DNA of 64,000 nt. Source: CAIQPS01 sp964631965 (GTDB lineage: Bacteria > Actinomycetota > Thermoleophilia > RBG-16-64-13). Position 1 is the stretch's first letter, and every line of letters starts with the position of its first letter. The position numbers and the translations under genes are program-made. Below, piece by piece: positions 17,173 to 25,231 of the stretch. The stretch is from contig CAZWAR010000004.1 of NCBI GenBank assembly GCA_964631965.1, forward strand, positions 1-64,000, written 5' to 3'. The notes beneath the pieces are model-generated. The model was not told the DNA's origin. It ran no database searches and was given only the letters and a program-made list of their open reading frames with translations.

Positions 17173-17258
17173 TGCATCTGCTGCTCCGGTCAGAGAGCCC
17201 GGCTACGCCCTCCTCCCTGTCGGGCAGGTCGGGCTGCCTGTTCGCCGCGAGTATACCC
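17151..17258 (-). promoter_or_regulatory. NiCo (czcD-type) cobalt/nickel riboswitch candidate
   Basis: The 108-nt leader can form the four-way junction of NiCo riboswitches. P1 pairs GGGTATAC (17258-17251) with GTATCCC (17157-17151), with one bulge. In order come a junction strand GAACAGGCAG, a P2 arm closed by GCCC/GGGC, a junction GTAGCCGGGCT, a short P3 (GCTC/GAGC), a junction running into GCAGA, a P4 arm GCAGA/TCTGC, and the strand GCGGGAC. These match the conserved GCAGGCA, GCAGCCGGGCU, ACAGA and UGUGGGAC blocks I recall for the class. The terminator overlaps P4 and P1. Known members sense Co2+ or Ni2+ and turn on metal exporters. Assigned by eye, not by covariance search. Confidence 0.72.
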
Positions 17259-17405
17259 TGGACACATCCAGCCAGCCACCTGCCTGGTACCGACAACGCT
17301 GCGAAGGACGTCGAGAGGAAGGGTGCCCGGCAGCCCGAGTCCGCGGCAAGGCCGGCGGTGCCAGCCCGCGCGGCACCGATTCGCCCGCTTTCGCTCCGGG
17401 AATAG

Positions 17406-17430
17406 ACGCACCGTTGACAGAAAGGTGCGT
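17406..17430 (+). promoter_or_regulatory. Hairpin that would enclose the ribosome site of the MFS gene
   Basis: ACGCACC (17406-17412) and GGTGCGT (17424-17430) form a perfect 7-bp stem two bases before the TTG start. The AAAGG that would serve as ribosome site lies at its foot. TTGACA in the loop could instead be a -35, but no -10 fits before the gene. Confidence 0.35.
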
Positions 17431-17432
17431 TC

Positions 17433-18656
17433 TTGTCCGATTTCCTTCAACGGCTGGGCGCGAATCGGGTGGTTCTGCTTCTCTCCGGAGCCCGCGTGGC
17501 CGACGCCCTCGGCAACAGCATCATGTTCATCGTGCTGCCGCTCTACGTAGCCGAATTGCCGCAGGGCCTCTTTCCCCTTTCTCAATCGTTGCGCGCAGGC
17601 CTGCTCATCGGCATCTTTGGGATCGTCGTCACGTTCATCGAACCCTTCGCCGGGGCCATCGGGGATCGCTTCGGTAACGCGAAGCTTCTCGTCGTCGCCG
17701 GACTCGCATTCATGGGTGTCGTGGAGTTGCTGTTCGTCCTCACGAACACCTACGCAGAACTCCTGGGTCTCCGCGTGCTGCAGGGGTTGGGACTCGGGCT
17801 CACCGTCCCACCGTCGCTGGCCATCATCACCGCCGCGAGCGAACGGGCGAACAGGGGCGGCTCCATGAGCATCTACAGTACCTCGCGCATCCTGGGCATC
17901 GGCGTGGGACCGCTCATCGGCGGCGCGCTTCACACCCATTTCGGCTTTTCCATCAACTTCCTCCTTGGCGGGGGTTTGGTGGTGGTGGCCGCCCTCCTTG
18001 TGCTGTCCCTCGTACCCGCCGAGAAGGGTAAGCGTCCGCCTCGACAGCGAAGCGGCATGTTCAATCGAGCCATGCTGAACCGGTCCATCCTGACCGTGGG
18101 CTACGCCGCCTTCGTGATGGCGGCCAGCTTCACCCTCATCCTTTCCCTCGAGACCCAGTTCGACTCTCGGTTCCACCAGACCTCGTTCCTCTTCTCGGTG
18201 GAGTTTTCGGTGCTCGTCGGTGCCCTTGTGCTGAGCCAACTCCCGCTCGGCAAGCTTTCGGACCATATCGGACGCAAACCCTTGGTCATAGCCGGCCTCC
18301 TGCTGCTCGCGCCCACAACGGCCTTTCAGGGAACCGTGGGCAGCTATGGCCCGCTGCTGCTCCTGCGCACCCTTCAGGGTTTCGGCGTGGCGGCCGTGTC
18401 GGGTCCCGGGTTCGCCCTCGTAGGAGACTTGCGGGTCCCGGGCTCAGAGGGCAGACAGATGAGCATAGTCACAATGGCCTACGGCTTGGGGATAGCCTCG
18501 GGGCCTCTTCTGTCCGGCCTTCTCAGTCCAGTTTCCTTCGCTCTGCCCTTCTACGTCGTGGCAGGTTTGGCAATCACGGCCACCGCCCTGATCTGGTGGC
18601 TGGCTGTGGAGACGACCGGGCCCTGGGCCGAGCCGGACGAAGGCCGGGGAGGCTAG
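17433..18656 (+). CDS. Major facilitator superfamily transporter
   Basis: The 407-residue protein has about twelve hydrophobic segments and MFS loop motifs such as AGAIGDRFGNAKLLV after helix 2 and GKLSDHIGRKPLVIAG after helix 8. The start is TTG at 17433, with MSDFLQRLGANRVVLLLSGARVADALG leading into helix 1 (not all quoted residues are conserved). The overall look is of a drug/metabolite exporter with 12 helices, but the substrate cannot be told from sequence. It is divergent from the riboswitch-controlled CDF exporter, and its 3' end overlaps the next, convergent gene by 4 bp. Confidence 0.83.
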   Translation: MSDFLQRLGANRVVLLLSGARVADALGNSIMFIVLPLYVAELPQGLFPLSQSLRAGLLIGIFGIVVTFIEPFAGAIGDRFGNAKLLVVAGLAFMGVVELLFVLTNTYAELLGLRVLQGLGLGLTVPPSLAIITAASERANRGGSMSIYSTSRILGIGVGPLIGGALHTHFGFSINFLLGGGLVVVAALLVLSLVPAEKGKRPPRQRSGMFNRAMLNRSILTVGYAAFVMAASFTLILSLETQFDSRFHQTSFLFSVEFSVLVGALVLSQLPLGKLSDHIGRKPLVIAGLLLLAPTTAFQGTVGSYGPLLLLRTLQGFGVAAVSGPGFALVGDLRVPGSEGRQMSIVTMAYGLGIASGPLLSGLLSPVSFALPFYVVAGLAITATALIWWLAVETTGPWAEPDEGRGG

Positions 18657-18904
18657 GCGACGAGGGAAGAACGGACTGCAAGGAACCAGACGCTCCTGGA
18701 GGAGTCGGCGACACTCCCGGAGTCGAGCACGTTGAGGAGGACGACCGCTATCACAAGGAGGATGATGGCAACCGCGAGCGCGACTAACGCCCAGAACCGA
18801 CGGCTGGAGAATATCCGAGTGGTGGAAGGTCCAGGAGAGCCGGGCGGCTGCTCGATCTCCACGTGGTAGTAGTGCACGCTCTCGGTCTCCATACCATCAC
18901 TCAT
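18653..18904 (-). CDS. Hypothetical small single-pass membrane protein
   Basis: This 83-residue product has a polar N-terminal third, one strong hydrophobic helix (ALVALAVAIILLVIAVVLL, about residues 39-57) and a short C-terminal end. ATG 18904 follows GGGAG at a rather long spacing of 10 nt. It lies just downstream of the tmRNA on the same strand and overlaps the end of the convergent MFS gene by 4 bp. I do not recognise a family. Its reality rests on the ribosome site and the clean transmembrane segment. Confidence 0.5.
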   Translation of the reverse strand: MSDGMETESVHYYHVEIEQPPGSPGPSTTRIFSSRRFWALVALAVAIILLVIAVVLLNVLDSGSVADSSRSVWFLAVRSSLVA

Positions 18905-18932
18905 ATCGGCGTAACTCCCTGCGAATGCGCAA

Positions 18933-19296
18933 GGTGGAGGCGGGGGGAATTGAACCCCCGTCCGAAACCCGTCTGGCTCAGGCTTCTACGAGCATAGCTC
19001 CTGCTACGATTTCTCGCCTTGCGCCCCCGCAGGAGCAGGGTGCGTTCAGCCAGCCGCCTTAGTTTCCCCCCGGCGCCGACGGCTCTCGCCGAGAGTGAGC
19101 CCGCCTGGTTTGTGCCGCGACCCTCCCCGGCAGGCACGGGAGGCGCGACAGGCGCTTAGATCTTGTTCAGACTAAGCGGCCAGAGCCAATTCAGGTTTGG
19201 CAATTGTTTTTTTCCAGCCTGTTTAACGAGAACGGCCGGGATCTCGGCTCGCTACCCAAACTCAGACATGAGCCCCGTCGAAACCATGTCGCCCCC
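18933..19296 (-). ncRNA. ssrA: Transfer-messenger RNA (tmRNA)
   Basis: The 364-nt RNA rescues stalled ribosomes with SmpB. The 5' end GGGGGCG pairs with 3' CGCCTCC (one G-U), followed by ACC; the final A of CCA is not encoded. The tRNA-like part shows GACATGGTTTCGACGGGG at the 5' side and GGGGGTTCAATTCCCCCC as the T arm. The tag frame ends AKPELALAA followed by TAG, inside the stop-codon hairpin CTTAGTCTGAACAAGATCTAAG. The exact resume codon is unclear; GCC of AKPELALAA or an upstream AAA/ACA codon are candidates. smpB lies 81 bp upstream on the same strand. Confidence 0.95.
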
Positions 19297-19345
19297 ACAG
19301 GACCCAGTCACACGATCCTGACACCGTGCTCTCTGAGTGAGTCAT

Positions 19346-19351
19346 ATTATA
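19346..19351 (-). promoter_or_regulatory. -10 element of ssrA
   Basis: A perfect TATAAT on the minus strand sits 50 bp before the mature tmRNA 5' end, within the smpB-ssrA gap. Transcription would give a leader of about 40 nt to be trimmed, as by RNase P. Confidence 0.6.
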
Positions 19352-19377
19352 CCCTAGTGTACGTTCGCGAACCTGCA

Positions 19378-19848
19378 TCACTCCTCGCGCTGGCGGCGTC
19401 GGAAGCCCCGTTCCATTTCGCGCTCCGCCTCCTTTTTCGCAAGGGTCTGCCTCTTGTCGTAGGTGGTCTTGCCCTTTGCCAGCGCGACCTCCACCTTGAC
19501 CCGCCCGTCCTTGAAGTACATCTTGGTGGGGACCAGGGTGTACCCCGCCATCTTCACCTTCCCGTAGAGCCTGCGTATCTCCCGGGCGTGCACAAGCAGT
19601 TTGCGGTTGCGGAGCGGGTCGTGGTTGAAGATGTTGCCCTGCTCGTATGGGCTGATGTGGACCCCGATGAGCCAAAGCTCGCCGTTCTCGACGGCAGCGT
19701 AGGAATCACGCAGGTTGACCCGCCCGGCCCGGAGCGATTTGACCTCGGTCCCGGTGAGGGCGATACCAGCCTCCAGCGTCTCCTCGACGTGGTAGTCGTG
19801 GTAGGCCTTCTTGTTCTGGGCGATGAGTCTGGTTCCGACCTGCTTCAT
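19378..19848 (-). CDS. smpB: SsrA-binding protein SmpB
   Basis: The 156-residue protein binds the tRNA-like domain of tmRNA and delivers it to stalled ribosomes. Diagnostic stretches are IAQNKKAYHDYHVEETLEAG, LTGTEVKSLRAGRVNLRDSY, HISPYEQGNIFNHDPLRNRK and the basic C-terminal tail with RQTLAKKEAEREMERGFRRR. Length is normal (150-160). It is followed directly by ssrA and preceded by rnr, a common bacterial order (RNase R degrades the mRNA released by trans-translation). A TATACT hexamer lies 9 nt before the ATG, so it may have its own near-leaderless promoter besides read-through. Confidence 0.97.
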   Translation of the reverse strand: MKQVGTRLIAQNKKAYHDYHVEETLEAGIALTGTEVKSLRAGRVNLRDSYAAVENGELWLIGVHISPYEQGNIFNHDPLRNRKLLVHAREIRRLYGKVKMAGYTLVPTKMYFKDGRVKVEVALAKGKTTYDKRQTLAKKEAEREMERGFRRRQREE

Positions 19849-19857
19849 GGTCCGGGG

Positions 19858-19863
19858 AGTATA
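19858..19863 (-). promoter_or_regulatory. Probable -10 element of smpB
   Basis: TATACT on the minus strand is 9 nt before the smpB ATG, which has no Shine-Dalgarno sequence. Confidence 0.45.
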
Positions 19864-19917
19864 GCGCGGCGTCCGGCCGTCAGCGCTGGACGCGGCGGCG
19901 CAGAGGATATCCGGATG

Positions 19918-21894
19918 TCAGCGGCGGCCGCGGGTCGGCGCCCAGCCTGCCCCTGAGGAACTCCGACTGCTCCGTCGTCCGCCTCTGCGCACCGCCGTGG
20001 TGCCGCGCTTCTGCCGGCCACCCTCGTCCGCGACCTTTGCCGAGCGACCGGATCTCTGGCGATCGCCCTCCTCTTCTTCACCGTCGCCGGTCCCGCCGGC
20101 GAGGCTGAGATCCACCCGCCCCCTTACCGTGTCTACGGCGATGACCCGGACCTGTACCCGATCCGCCAGCCTATAGGAACGAGCCACCCGCCTGCCCTCC
20201 ATTGCGGTCTCCAATTCGTTCAACCGGTATTCATCCCGGGGCAGTTCGCTCACCGAGAGATACCCCTGGAACAGGCGGTTGAAAAGCACGAACATGCCCC
20301 TCCTCGTGAAGCTCAGTATCTGGCCCTCGTACGCGCTGTTCCAGCCCTCCTCGTCGAGGCGTCGCTTGAGAAGGTGGGCCAGCACGATGTCGTCCGCCTT
20401 CAGCTCGATCTTGGCTGCCTCCCGCTCGGTCTTCGAGCAGTGTCCAGCCCAATCGGCGAGGAAGGCGGCTGTGGGCTCGGGCGCCAGACCCAGCCGGCCA
20501 AGGAGCGCTCGGTGCACCAGGAGATCCGGGTAACGGCGGATGGGAGACGTGAAGTGGCAGTACGCCGCGGAAGCCAGACCGAAGTGGCCGATGTTCACCG
20601 TGTCGTACACGGCCCTGGCCTGAGCACGGAGGACCTGCTGGGTGAGCGCCGCCCGTCCCAAGCTCTCGGCCGCATGGGTGTCGATGGACTCCGCCAGTTG
20701 ATGGGTCACGCGGCGGATGTCCTTGGACGTGGCGGAGAGGGGGTCGAAGTCCGGCGTGGGCAGCCCCAGACTCGAGAGCACAGCGAGAAGATTGTCGACG
20801 CGGAAAGGGTCCGGCAGATCATGCACCCGAAACACGGTCGGCACTCCCTCCTTCTCCAGGTATGAGGCCACCTGCTCGTTGGCCAGCACCATGTAACTCT
20901 CGATGAACCAGTGGCTCTCGAGCTCCTCGCCCGGATCGGCGGCGATGACCTCGCCGTCTTCGTCCCACTCGAACTCGGGCTCCGTCGACTCCACCTGGAG
21001 ACTCCCCCGCTCGAGCCGGCTCTCGCGAAGCCTGACGGCCAACTCCCTGCCTCGGCCCACCGGCCCATCCAGATCCGGACCGATCTTCTCGACCCCCCGG
21101 AACATCCGCTCCACCTGCTCGTAGTCCAGCCGGCGATCGCTGCGGATGAGCGAGCGGTAGAAGCGGCTGTGGAGTACCTTGCCCGTATCGTCGATGTCCA
21201 TCTCCACGGTGACGGTCTTCCGGTCCTCGTCGGGACGGAGCGAGCAGACGCCGGACGAGAGCACGGACGGCAGCATGGGCTCCACCCCTGTGGCCACGTA
21301 CACCGACGTACCACGGCGGAGGGCCTCCCGGTCCATCGCCGTGCCTTCTCGCACATAGTAGGAAACGTCGGCGATATGCACGTAGACAGTGGTGACGCCA
21401 TCTCCGTTCGAGACGAACGAGAGAGCGTCATCGAAGTCCTGGGCCATCTCCGGATCGATCGTGAACGTGAACAGGTCGCGCAGATCCACCCGGTCGGCAT
21501 CAAGGACATCATGGAGGGGTACCGCTTTCGCCGCCTCTCCTGCGACGGCGTCACTGAAGCCTCGGCGGATGCCGCTGTCGGCCAAGAGAGCCTCCATGAC
21601 GTCCCTCAAGATGCCGCTCTTCCCGAGGGATCGGATGATCTGAGCCCTGAACCCGTACGAGAAGGTGAAGAGGACGAGATCGCCGGGCTGCGGCTTGATC
21701 GGCCCCCGCTCGAGCGGCAGAGGCGGCCCCGGCTGGAATAGCGGGTCGACTTCAAGACTCTTGCCCCGACGGACGACCACTCCCGCTATGGCGGAAGACC
21801 GGCCGGTGGGATCTCCGGGTGGGATAAGGCCTGCCTTGACCAGGGTCGCCCGGCGGCGATCGGAGCGGCTACGACCTATCGTGCGCCGGGCCAT
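19918..21894 (-). CDS. rnr: Ribonuclease R (RNB-family 3'-5' exoribonuclease), short N-terminus
   Basis: The 658-residue enzyme contains the RNB catalytic core with the metal-binding aspartates in FTIDPEMAQDFDDALSF and HIADVSYYVREG, later HFTSPIRRYPDLLVHRALLG. An S1 domain follows (YEGQILSFTRRGMFVLFNR ... VRVIAVDTVRGRVDLSLAG) and then a basic, low-complexity tail. It lacks the N-terminal HTH and much of the first cold-shock domain found in the 700-800-residue RNase R of other bacteria. It sits between prmA and smpB on one strand. RNase R works with tmRNA-SmpB on non-stop mRNAs, so the neighbourhood is functional. Start ATG 21894 has GGGAGCGAGG upstream. Confidence 0.92.
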   Translation of the reverse strand: MARRTIGRSRSDRRRATLVKAGLIPPGDPTGRSSAIAGVVVRRGKSLEVDPLFQPGPPLPLERGPIKPQPGDLVLFTFSYGFRAQIIRSLGKSGILRDVMEALLADSGIRRGFSDAVAGEAAKAVPLHDVLDADRVDLRDLFTFTIDPEMAQDFDDALSFVSNGDGVTTVYVHIADVSYYVREGTAMDREALRRGTSVYVATGVEPMLPSVLSSGVCSLRPDEDRKTVTVEMDIDDTGKVLHSRFYRSLIRSDRRLDYEQVERMFRGVEKIGPDLDGPVGRGRELAVRLRESRLERGSLQVESTEPEFEWDEDGEVIAADPGEELESHWFIESYMVLANEQVASYLEKEGVPTVFRVHDLPDPFRVDNLLAVLSSLGLPTPDFDPLSATSKDIRRVTHQLAESIDTHAAESLGRAALTQQVLRAQARAVYDTVNIGHFGLASAAYCHFTSPIRRYPDLLVHRALLGRLGLAPEPTAAFLADWAGHCSKTEREAAKIELKADDIVLAHLLKRRLDEEGWNSAYEGQILSFTRRGMFVLFNRLFQGYLSVSELPRDEYRLNELETAMEGRRVARSYRLADRVQVRVIAVDTVRGRVDLSLAGGTGDGEEEEGDRQRSGRSAKVADEGGRQKRGTTAVRRGGRRSSRSSSGAGWAPTRGRR

Positions 21895-21906
21895 CCTCGC
21901 TCCCGA

Positions 21907-22962
21907 CTAGTCGGCCGCGTCCGGGAACAACTCGAAACTGACCCACTCCTCCTCGTAGAGCCGCCGTCCCGGCGCGAACCCGGCCTCGTGGGCTGCTAGC
22001 ATGATCTGCTCCTCCTGACTGCCCGCAAGGATGCCGGACACCACCACGCGGCGCGGGCCGGCGGTCGGGCCGGCCAGCCGCTTGAGAAGCAGCGAAATCG
22101 GCTCGAGCGTCATGTTGGCGAGCACGGTCGCGTCGTCGAACCATTTCCGTTCGGCGCTCTCGACGTCAGCTTCGCGGAGCTCCACGCTCACTCTGTTCTC
22201 TGCAACATTCTCCTTGGCGGACACCAAGGCCACCGGATCGCTGTCGAAGGCGAGGACCGGGGACCAGCCCAGCTTCGCCGCAGCGATGGCCAGGATCCCG
22301 GAACCAGTCCCGACGTCCACCAGGGGGCCCTGCCCGCCGTCCGGGGCTGCATCCCCTCTGTCTGTCTCAGCGGCTCCCGCGACAGCCGCCCCACCCTGGA
22401 GTAGCAGTAGCGCGCCCCGGGTGGTGGGATGCAGGCCCGTACCGAACCCCAATCCGGGATTGATCACGACGTCGACGGGGCCGGTGCGGGCGTTCCGAGG
22501 CGCCGCACCGGGAGAAGCGGATGGTGTTGTCTCGGCAGACGAGGGAGCCTCCCAGGGCGGCCTGATGCGCACCTCCCCGATGACTATCGGCCGAAAGTGC
22601 TGCCGCCACCCCTCCACCCAATCGCGGGACACACTCTCGGACTCGACAGCGAGAACGCCCGGGTCACCGAATCTGGCCGGCAAGAGGGCCAGCAGTTCCT
22701 CTCGCGTTGCCGGGCCGTCGGCGGGGGGATAGAAGACGAGGACCACGCGCTCGCGAGACCCGCCGCCGGGCCTCGGCCCCTGGGCATCAGCTGAGACGGT
22801 CTCCTCCTCGAAAGGCCCCAGCATGTCCATGAGGATCGCGCCTGCCTCTTCCGCCATCGCCGAGGGCACCGTCAACCGAATGGAGCGATCCGATTCAGGC
22901 GGCCCCGCGGTCCCGCTCCCTTCCGTCGCGCCCGGTGCGGTCTCGCGCGGGTCGCCGTTCAT
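21907..22962 (-). CDS. prmA: Ribosomal protein L11 methyltransferase
   Basis: The 351-residue SAM-dependent enzyme trimethylates ribosomal protein L11. The signature segments are NPGLGFGTGLHPTTRGAL and the SAM-binding loop VDVGTGSGILAIAAAKLG, then AFDSDPVALVSAKENV and VLANMTLEPI. An N-terminal substrate-recognition region of about 130 residues contains Ala/Gly-rich inserts, making it longer than the usual 290-310. The ATG at 22962 overlaps the dnaJ stop by one base (TGATG), so the two are coupled. prmA after dnaJ is a common order in Gram-positive bacteria. Confidence 0.93.
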   Translation of the reverse strand: MNGDPRETAPGATEGSGTAGPPESDRSIRLTVPSAMAEEAGAILMDMLGPFEEETVSADAQGPRPGGGSRERVVLVFYPPADGPATREELLALLPARFGDPGVLAVESESVSRDWVEGWRQHFRPIVIGEVRIRPPWEAPSSAETTPSASPGAAPRNARTGPVDVVINPGLGFGTGLHPTTRGALLLLQGGAAVAGAAETDRGDAAPDGGQGPLVDVGTGSGILAIAAAKLGWSPVLAFDSDPVALVSAKENVAENRVSVELREADVESAERKWFDDATVLANMTLEPISLLLKRLAGPTAGPRRVVVSGILAGSQEEQIMLAAHEAGFAPGRRLYEEEWVSFELFPDAAD

Positions 22963-24113
22963 CAGCCCGCGAAGAAACTACGCAGCTTGTGGAGCACTCC
23001 TTCGGACCGCTCGGCATAGTGGTCTTCGCCTACGGCCTCGTCGAATTCTTCGAGCAGGTGGCGCTGGTTCTCGTCCAATCCGTAGGGAACCACGACCCGC
23101 ACCGTAACCGCCTGGTCGCCCCGACCGTGACCGTTGAGATGAGGAACACCCTTGTGGCGCAACATCTTGACCTCGCCCGGCTGAGTGCCTGCGAGGAATT
23201 CCACCTCTTCGTCGCCGTCAAGCGTGGGGATGGTGAGGGTTGTACCGAGCGCGGCCTGCACCATAGTGAGTTCCACCCCCAGCACGATGTCGTCGCCGTG
23301 CCGCTCGAAGACGTCGTGAGGCGCCACCGAGACTTGCACGTAGAGATCGCCGGCTCTCGCGCCCCGCTCGCCGGCTCCACCCTTGCCGCTCACGCGTATG
23401 CGCTGACCGTCGTCGATGCCCGCCGGTATCTTTACGGTGACCTTCCGTTCCTGTGGATGCCGGCCGGTTCCCCGGCACTCGGAGCAGGGCTGCTCGATGA
23501 TCTCGCCGGTCCCCTTGCAGCGCGGACACATGCCTGTTTGGATGAACTGCCCGAGCATCGTGCGCCGGATCGTGCGAACTTGGCCGCGGCCGCCGCATTC
23601 GGGGCAGGACTTGACCGAGGAGGCATCCGTGGTGCCGGCGCCCTCACACTCCGCGCAGACGCCGTAAGCGGTGAAGGAGACCTCCTTCTCCACGCCGAAT
23701 GCGGCCTCCTCGAGGGTCAACTCCACCTGCACCGCCAAATCGTCGCCCCGAGCCGGACCGCGCTGCTGCGTGGCAGCGAAGCCACCGCCGAAAGCCTGGC
23801 CGAAGGCCCCGCCGAAGAGGTTGCTGAAGAGGTCGCCGAAGTCGCCGAAGTCGCCGAATCCCTCGAAGCCGCCGGTGCCTCCGGCGCCGCGGCGCAGTCC
23901 CTCGTGCCCGTAGGCATCGTAGATCTGGCGCTTCTGATCGTCGCAAAGCACCTCGTAGGCCTCGGTGGCCTCCTTGAACTTCTCCTCGCCGTCGGGAGTC
24001 TCGCAGGCCACATCAGGGTGATACTGGCGGGCCAGTTTTCGATAGGCCTTTTTGATCTGTTGGAGGTCGGCGTCGCGCGGGACGCTGAGGACTTCATAGT
24101 AGTCGCGTTTCAT
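22962..24113 (-). CDS. dnaJ: Chaperone protein DnaJ
   Basis: The 383-residue DnaK co-chaperone has an N-terminal J domain with HPD (RQYHPDVACETPDGEEKF), a Gly/Phe-rich linker (GFEGFGDFGDFGDLFSNLFG), four zinc-finger repeats (CAECEGAG, CPECGGRG, CPRCKGTG, CSECRGTG) and the C-terminal substrate domains. Full length. It follows hrcA by 49 bp and precedes prmA with a one-base overlap. dnaK and grpE are not in the window. Confidence 0.97.
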   Translation of the reverse strand: MKRDYYEVLSVPRDADLQQIKKAYRKLARQYHPDVACETPDGEEKFKEATEAYEVLCDDQKRQIYDAYGHEGLRRGAGGTGGFEGFGDFGDFGDLFSNLFGGAFGQAFGGGFAATQQRGPARGDDLAVQVELTLEEAAFGVEKEVSFTAYGVCAECEGAGTTDASSVKSCPECGGRGQVRTIRRTMLGQFIQTGMCPRCKGTGEIIEQPCSECRGTGRHPQERKVTVKIPAGIDDGQRIRVSGKGGAGERGARAGDLYVQVSVAPHDVFERHGDDIVLGVELTMVQAALGTTLTIPTLDGDEEVEFLAGTQPGEVKMLRHKGVPHLNGHGRGDQAVTVRVVVPYGLDENQRHLLEEFDEAVGEDHYAERSEGVLHKLRSFFAG

Positions 24114-24162
24114 CAGCCGCAGGTCACCTGTCTAGTAACCGGCGGCTTCGACGGCCGCCGGA

Positions 24163-25215
24163 TCATTCGTACCGCTCCCCTACCAGGTCGGAGAGCGACT
24201 GCGCAGTCTCGCGCACGGTCGCGATGGCCTTCTCGTAGTCCATACGGGTGGGCCCGACGAGACTGATCGTACCCAACCGCCTCTGCGGCAGGCCGTAGCT
24301 CGCGGCCACCACAGAGAACGGTTGCAGAGCACTCGCCTCGTGCTCGCTGCCGATGCGGACCACCACAGTGCCGCTCGCCAAGACCGCCCGCAACTCCTTG
24401 AGAAGCAGGAACCGTTCCTCGAGGAGCGCCAGCAGGTCACGCAGCGACGACACATCCTGGAGCCGCGGCTCGGCCAAGAGGCGTGAGGTACCCCCCACGA
24501 ACAGTTCGTCCTGGGATTGCTCGTCCACAAGGCGTTCGAGGGCGGGCGCCAGAGAGCCGAGGAATGCAGCCTCGCGCGCGCTCAGGTCGGGGTTCTCCAT
24601 AGTGCGCCTGATGAGACGGGCGGTCAGCGCCTGATCGTCGAGCGTCTCGTTGAGATAGGTCCGCGCCCATTCCACCAGGCCCGAGTCCACCGGGGCAGGC
24701 CACTCGATGAAGCCCTTCATGACGCCGCCGGTAGAGACGATGAAGACGTACATCAATTCGGTGGGGTGCAACGTGAGCAATTCCACATGGACGAGACGAG
24801 TGCCGCTTACCCGCGGCGCGACGGCCAAAGCGAGGAGATTCGTGGCCCGTGACATGGCCTCGGTGACCTGCCGCAGGGCGGCATCGATCTCCCCGGTGAG
24901 GTCTTCAGGTTGCACGATCGAGGCTCCGGCCGTCGCTGTAGCGGGCCGTGGCAACGACCGCGGGTGAGGAGTGCTCATCAGATAGTCGACGAACTCCCGA
25001 TACCCCAGGTCGGTCGGCAAGCGGCCGGCCGAAGTGTGCGGATGCGTGAGATAGCCTTTCTCTTCCAGAAGCGCGAACTCGTTCCGCACTGTCGAGGAAG
25101 AGCAGACGAGACCGGCGATGTCGACGAGCTCGCGGGAGGATACGGGCGAGCCCGTTCCGATATAGCGCTCGGTCACCGCGTTCAGGATCCTGCGTTGTCG
25201 TTCTGTAAGTACCAT
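24163..25215 (-). CDS. hrcA: Heat-inducible transcription repressor HrcA
   Basis: The 350-residue repressor controls chaperone operons by binding CIRCE. It begins LTERQRRILNAVTERYIGTG, a winged-helix start, followed by SSSTVRNEFALLEEKGYLTHPHTSAGRLPTD, which is highly typical of the family (only its key residues SSSTVRNE and HTSAGR matter). The C-terminal part ends in GPTRMDYEKAIATVR. It lies 16 bp after hemW and 49 bp before dnaJ. I found no CIRCE inverted repeat (TTAGCACTC-N9-GAGTGCTAA) upstream of hrcA or dnaJ, so targets must lie elsewhere. Confidence 0.96.
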   Translation of the reverse strand: MVLTERQRRILNAVTERYIGTGSPVSSRELVDIAGLVCSSSTVRNEFALLEEKGYLTHPHTSAGRLPTDLGYREFVDYLMSTPHPRSLPRPATATAGASIVQPEDLTGEIDAALRQVTEAMSRATNLLALAVAPRVSGTRLVHVELLTLHPTELMYVFIVSTGGVMKGFIEWPAPVDSGLVEWARTYLNETLDDQALTARLIRRTMENPDLSAREAAFLGSLAPALERLVDEQSQDELFVGGTSRLLAEPRLQDVSSLRDLLALLEERFLLLKELRAVLASGTVVVRIGSEHEASALQPFSVVAASYGLPQRRLGTISLVGPTRMDYEKAIATVRETAQSLSDLVGERYE

Positions 25216-25231
25216 CGTATGTATGCCGGCT

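Noticed and set aside
17190..18266. A 358-residue open frame on the minus strand over the MFS gene
   Set aside because: It is the complement of the MFS coding frame, with His/Glu/Arg-rich content and no family pattern; it would also cover the riboswitch.
18933..18975. T-arm-like GGTTCAATTCCCCC as a tRNA gene
   Set aside because: It belongs to the tRNA-like domain of the tmRNA; the matching 5' half is at 19296, more than 300 nt away.
22935..24266. A 443-residue plus-strand open frame opposite dnaJ
   Set aside because: It is a shadow of dnaJ codon bias in high-GC DNA; dnaJ is certain.
24114..25231. CIRCE operator for HrcA
   Set aside because: I looked for TTAGCACTC-N9-GAGTGCTAA around hrcA and dnaJ and found no match.
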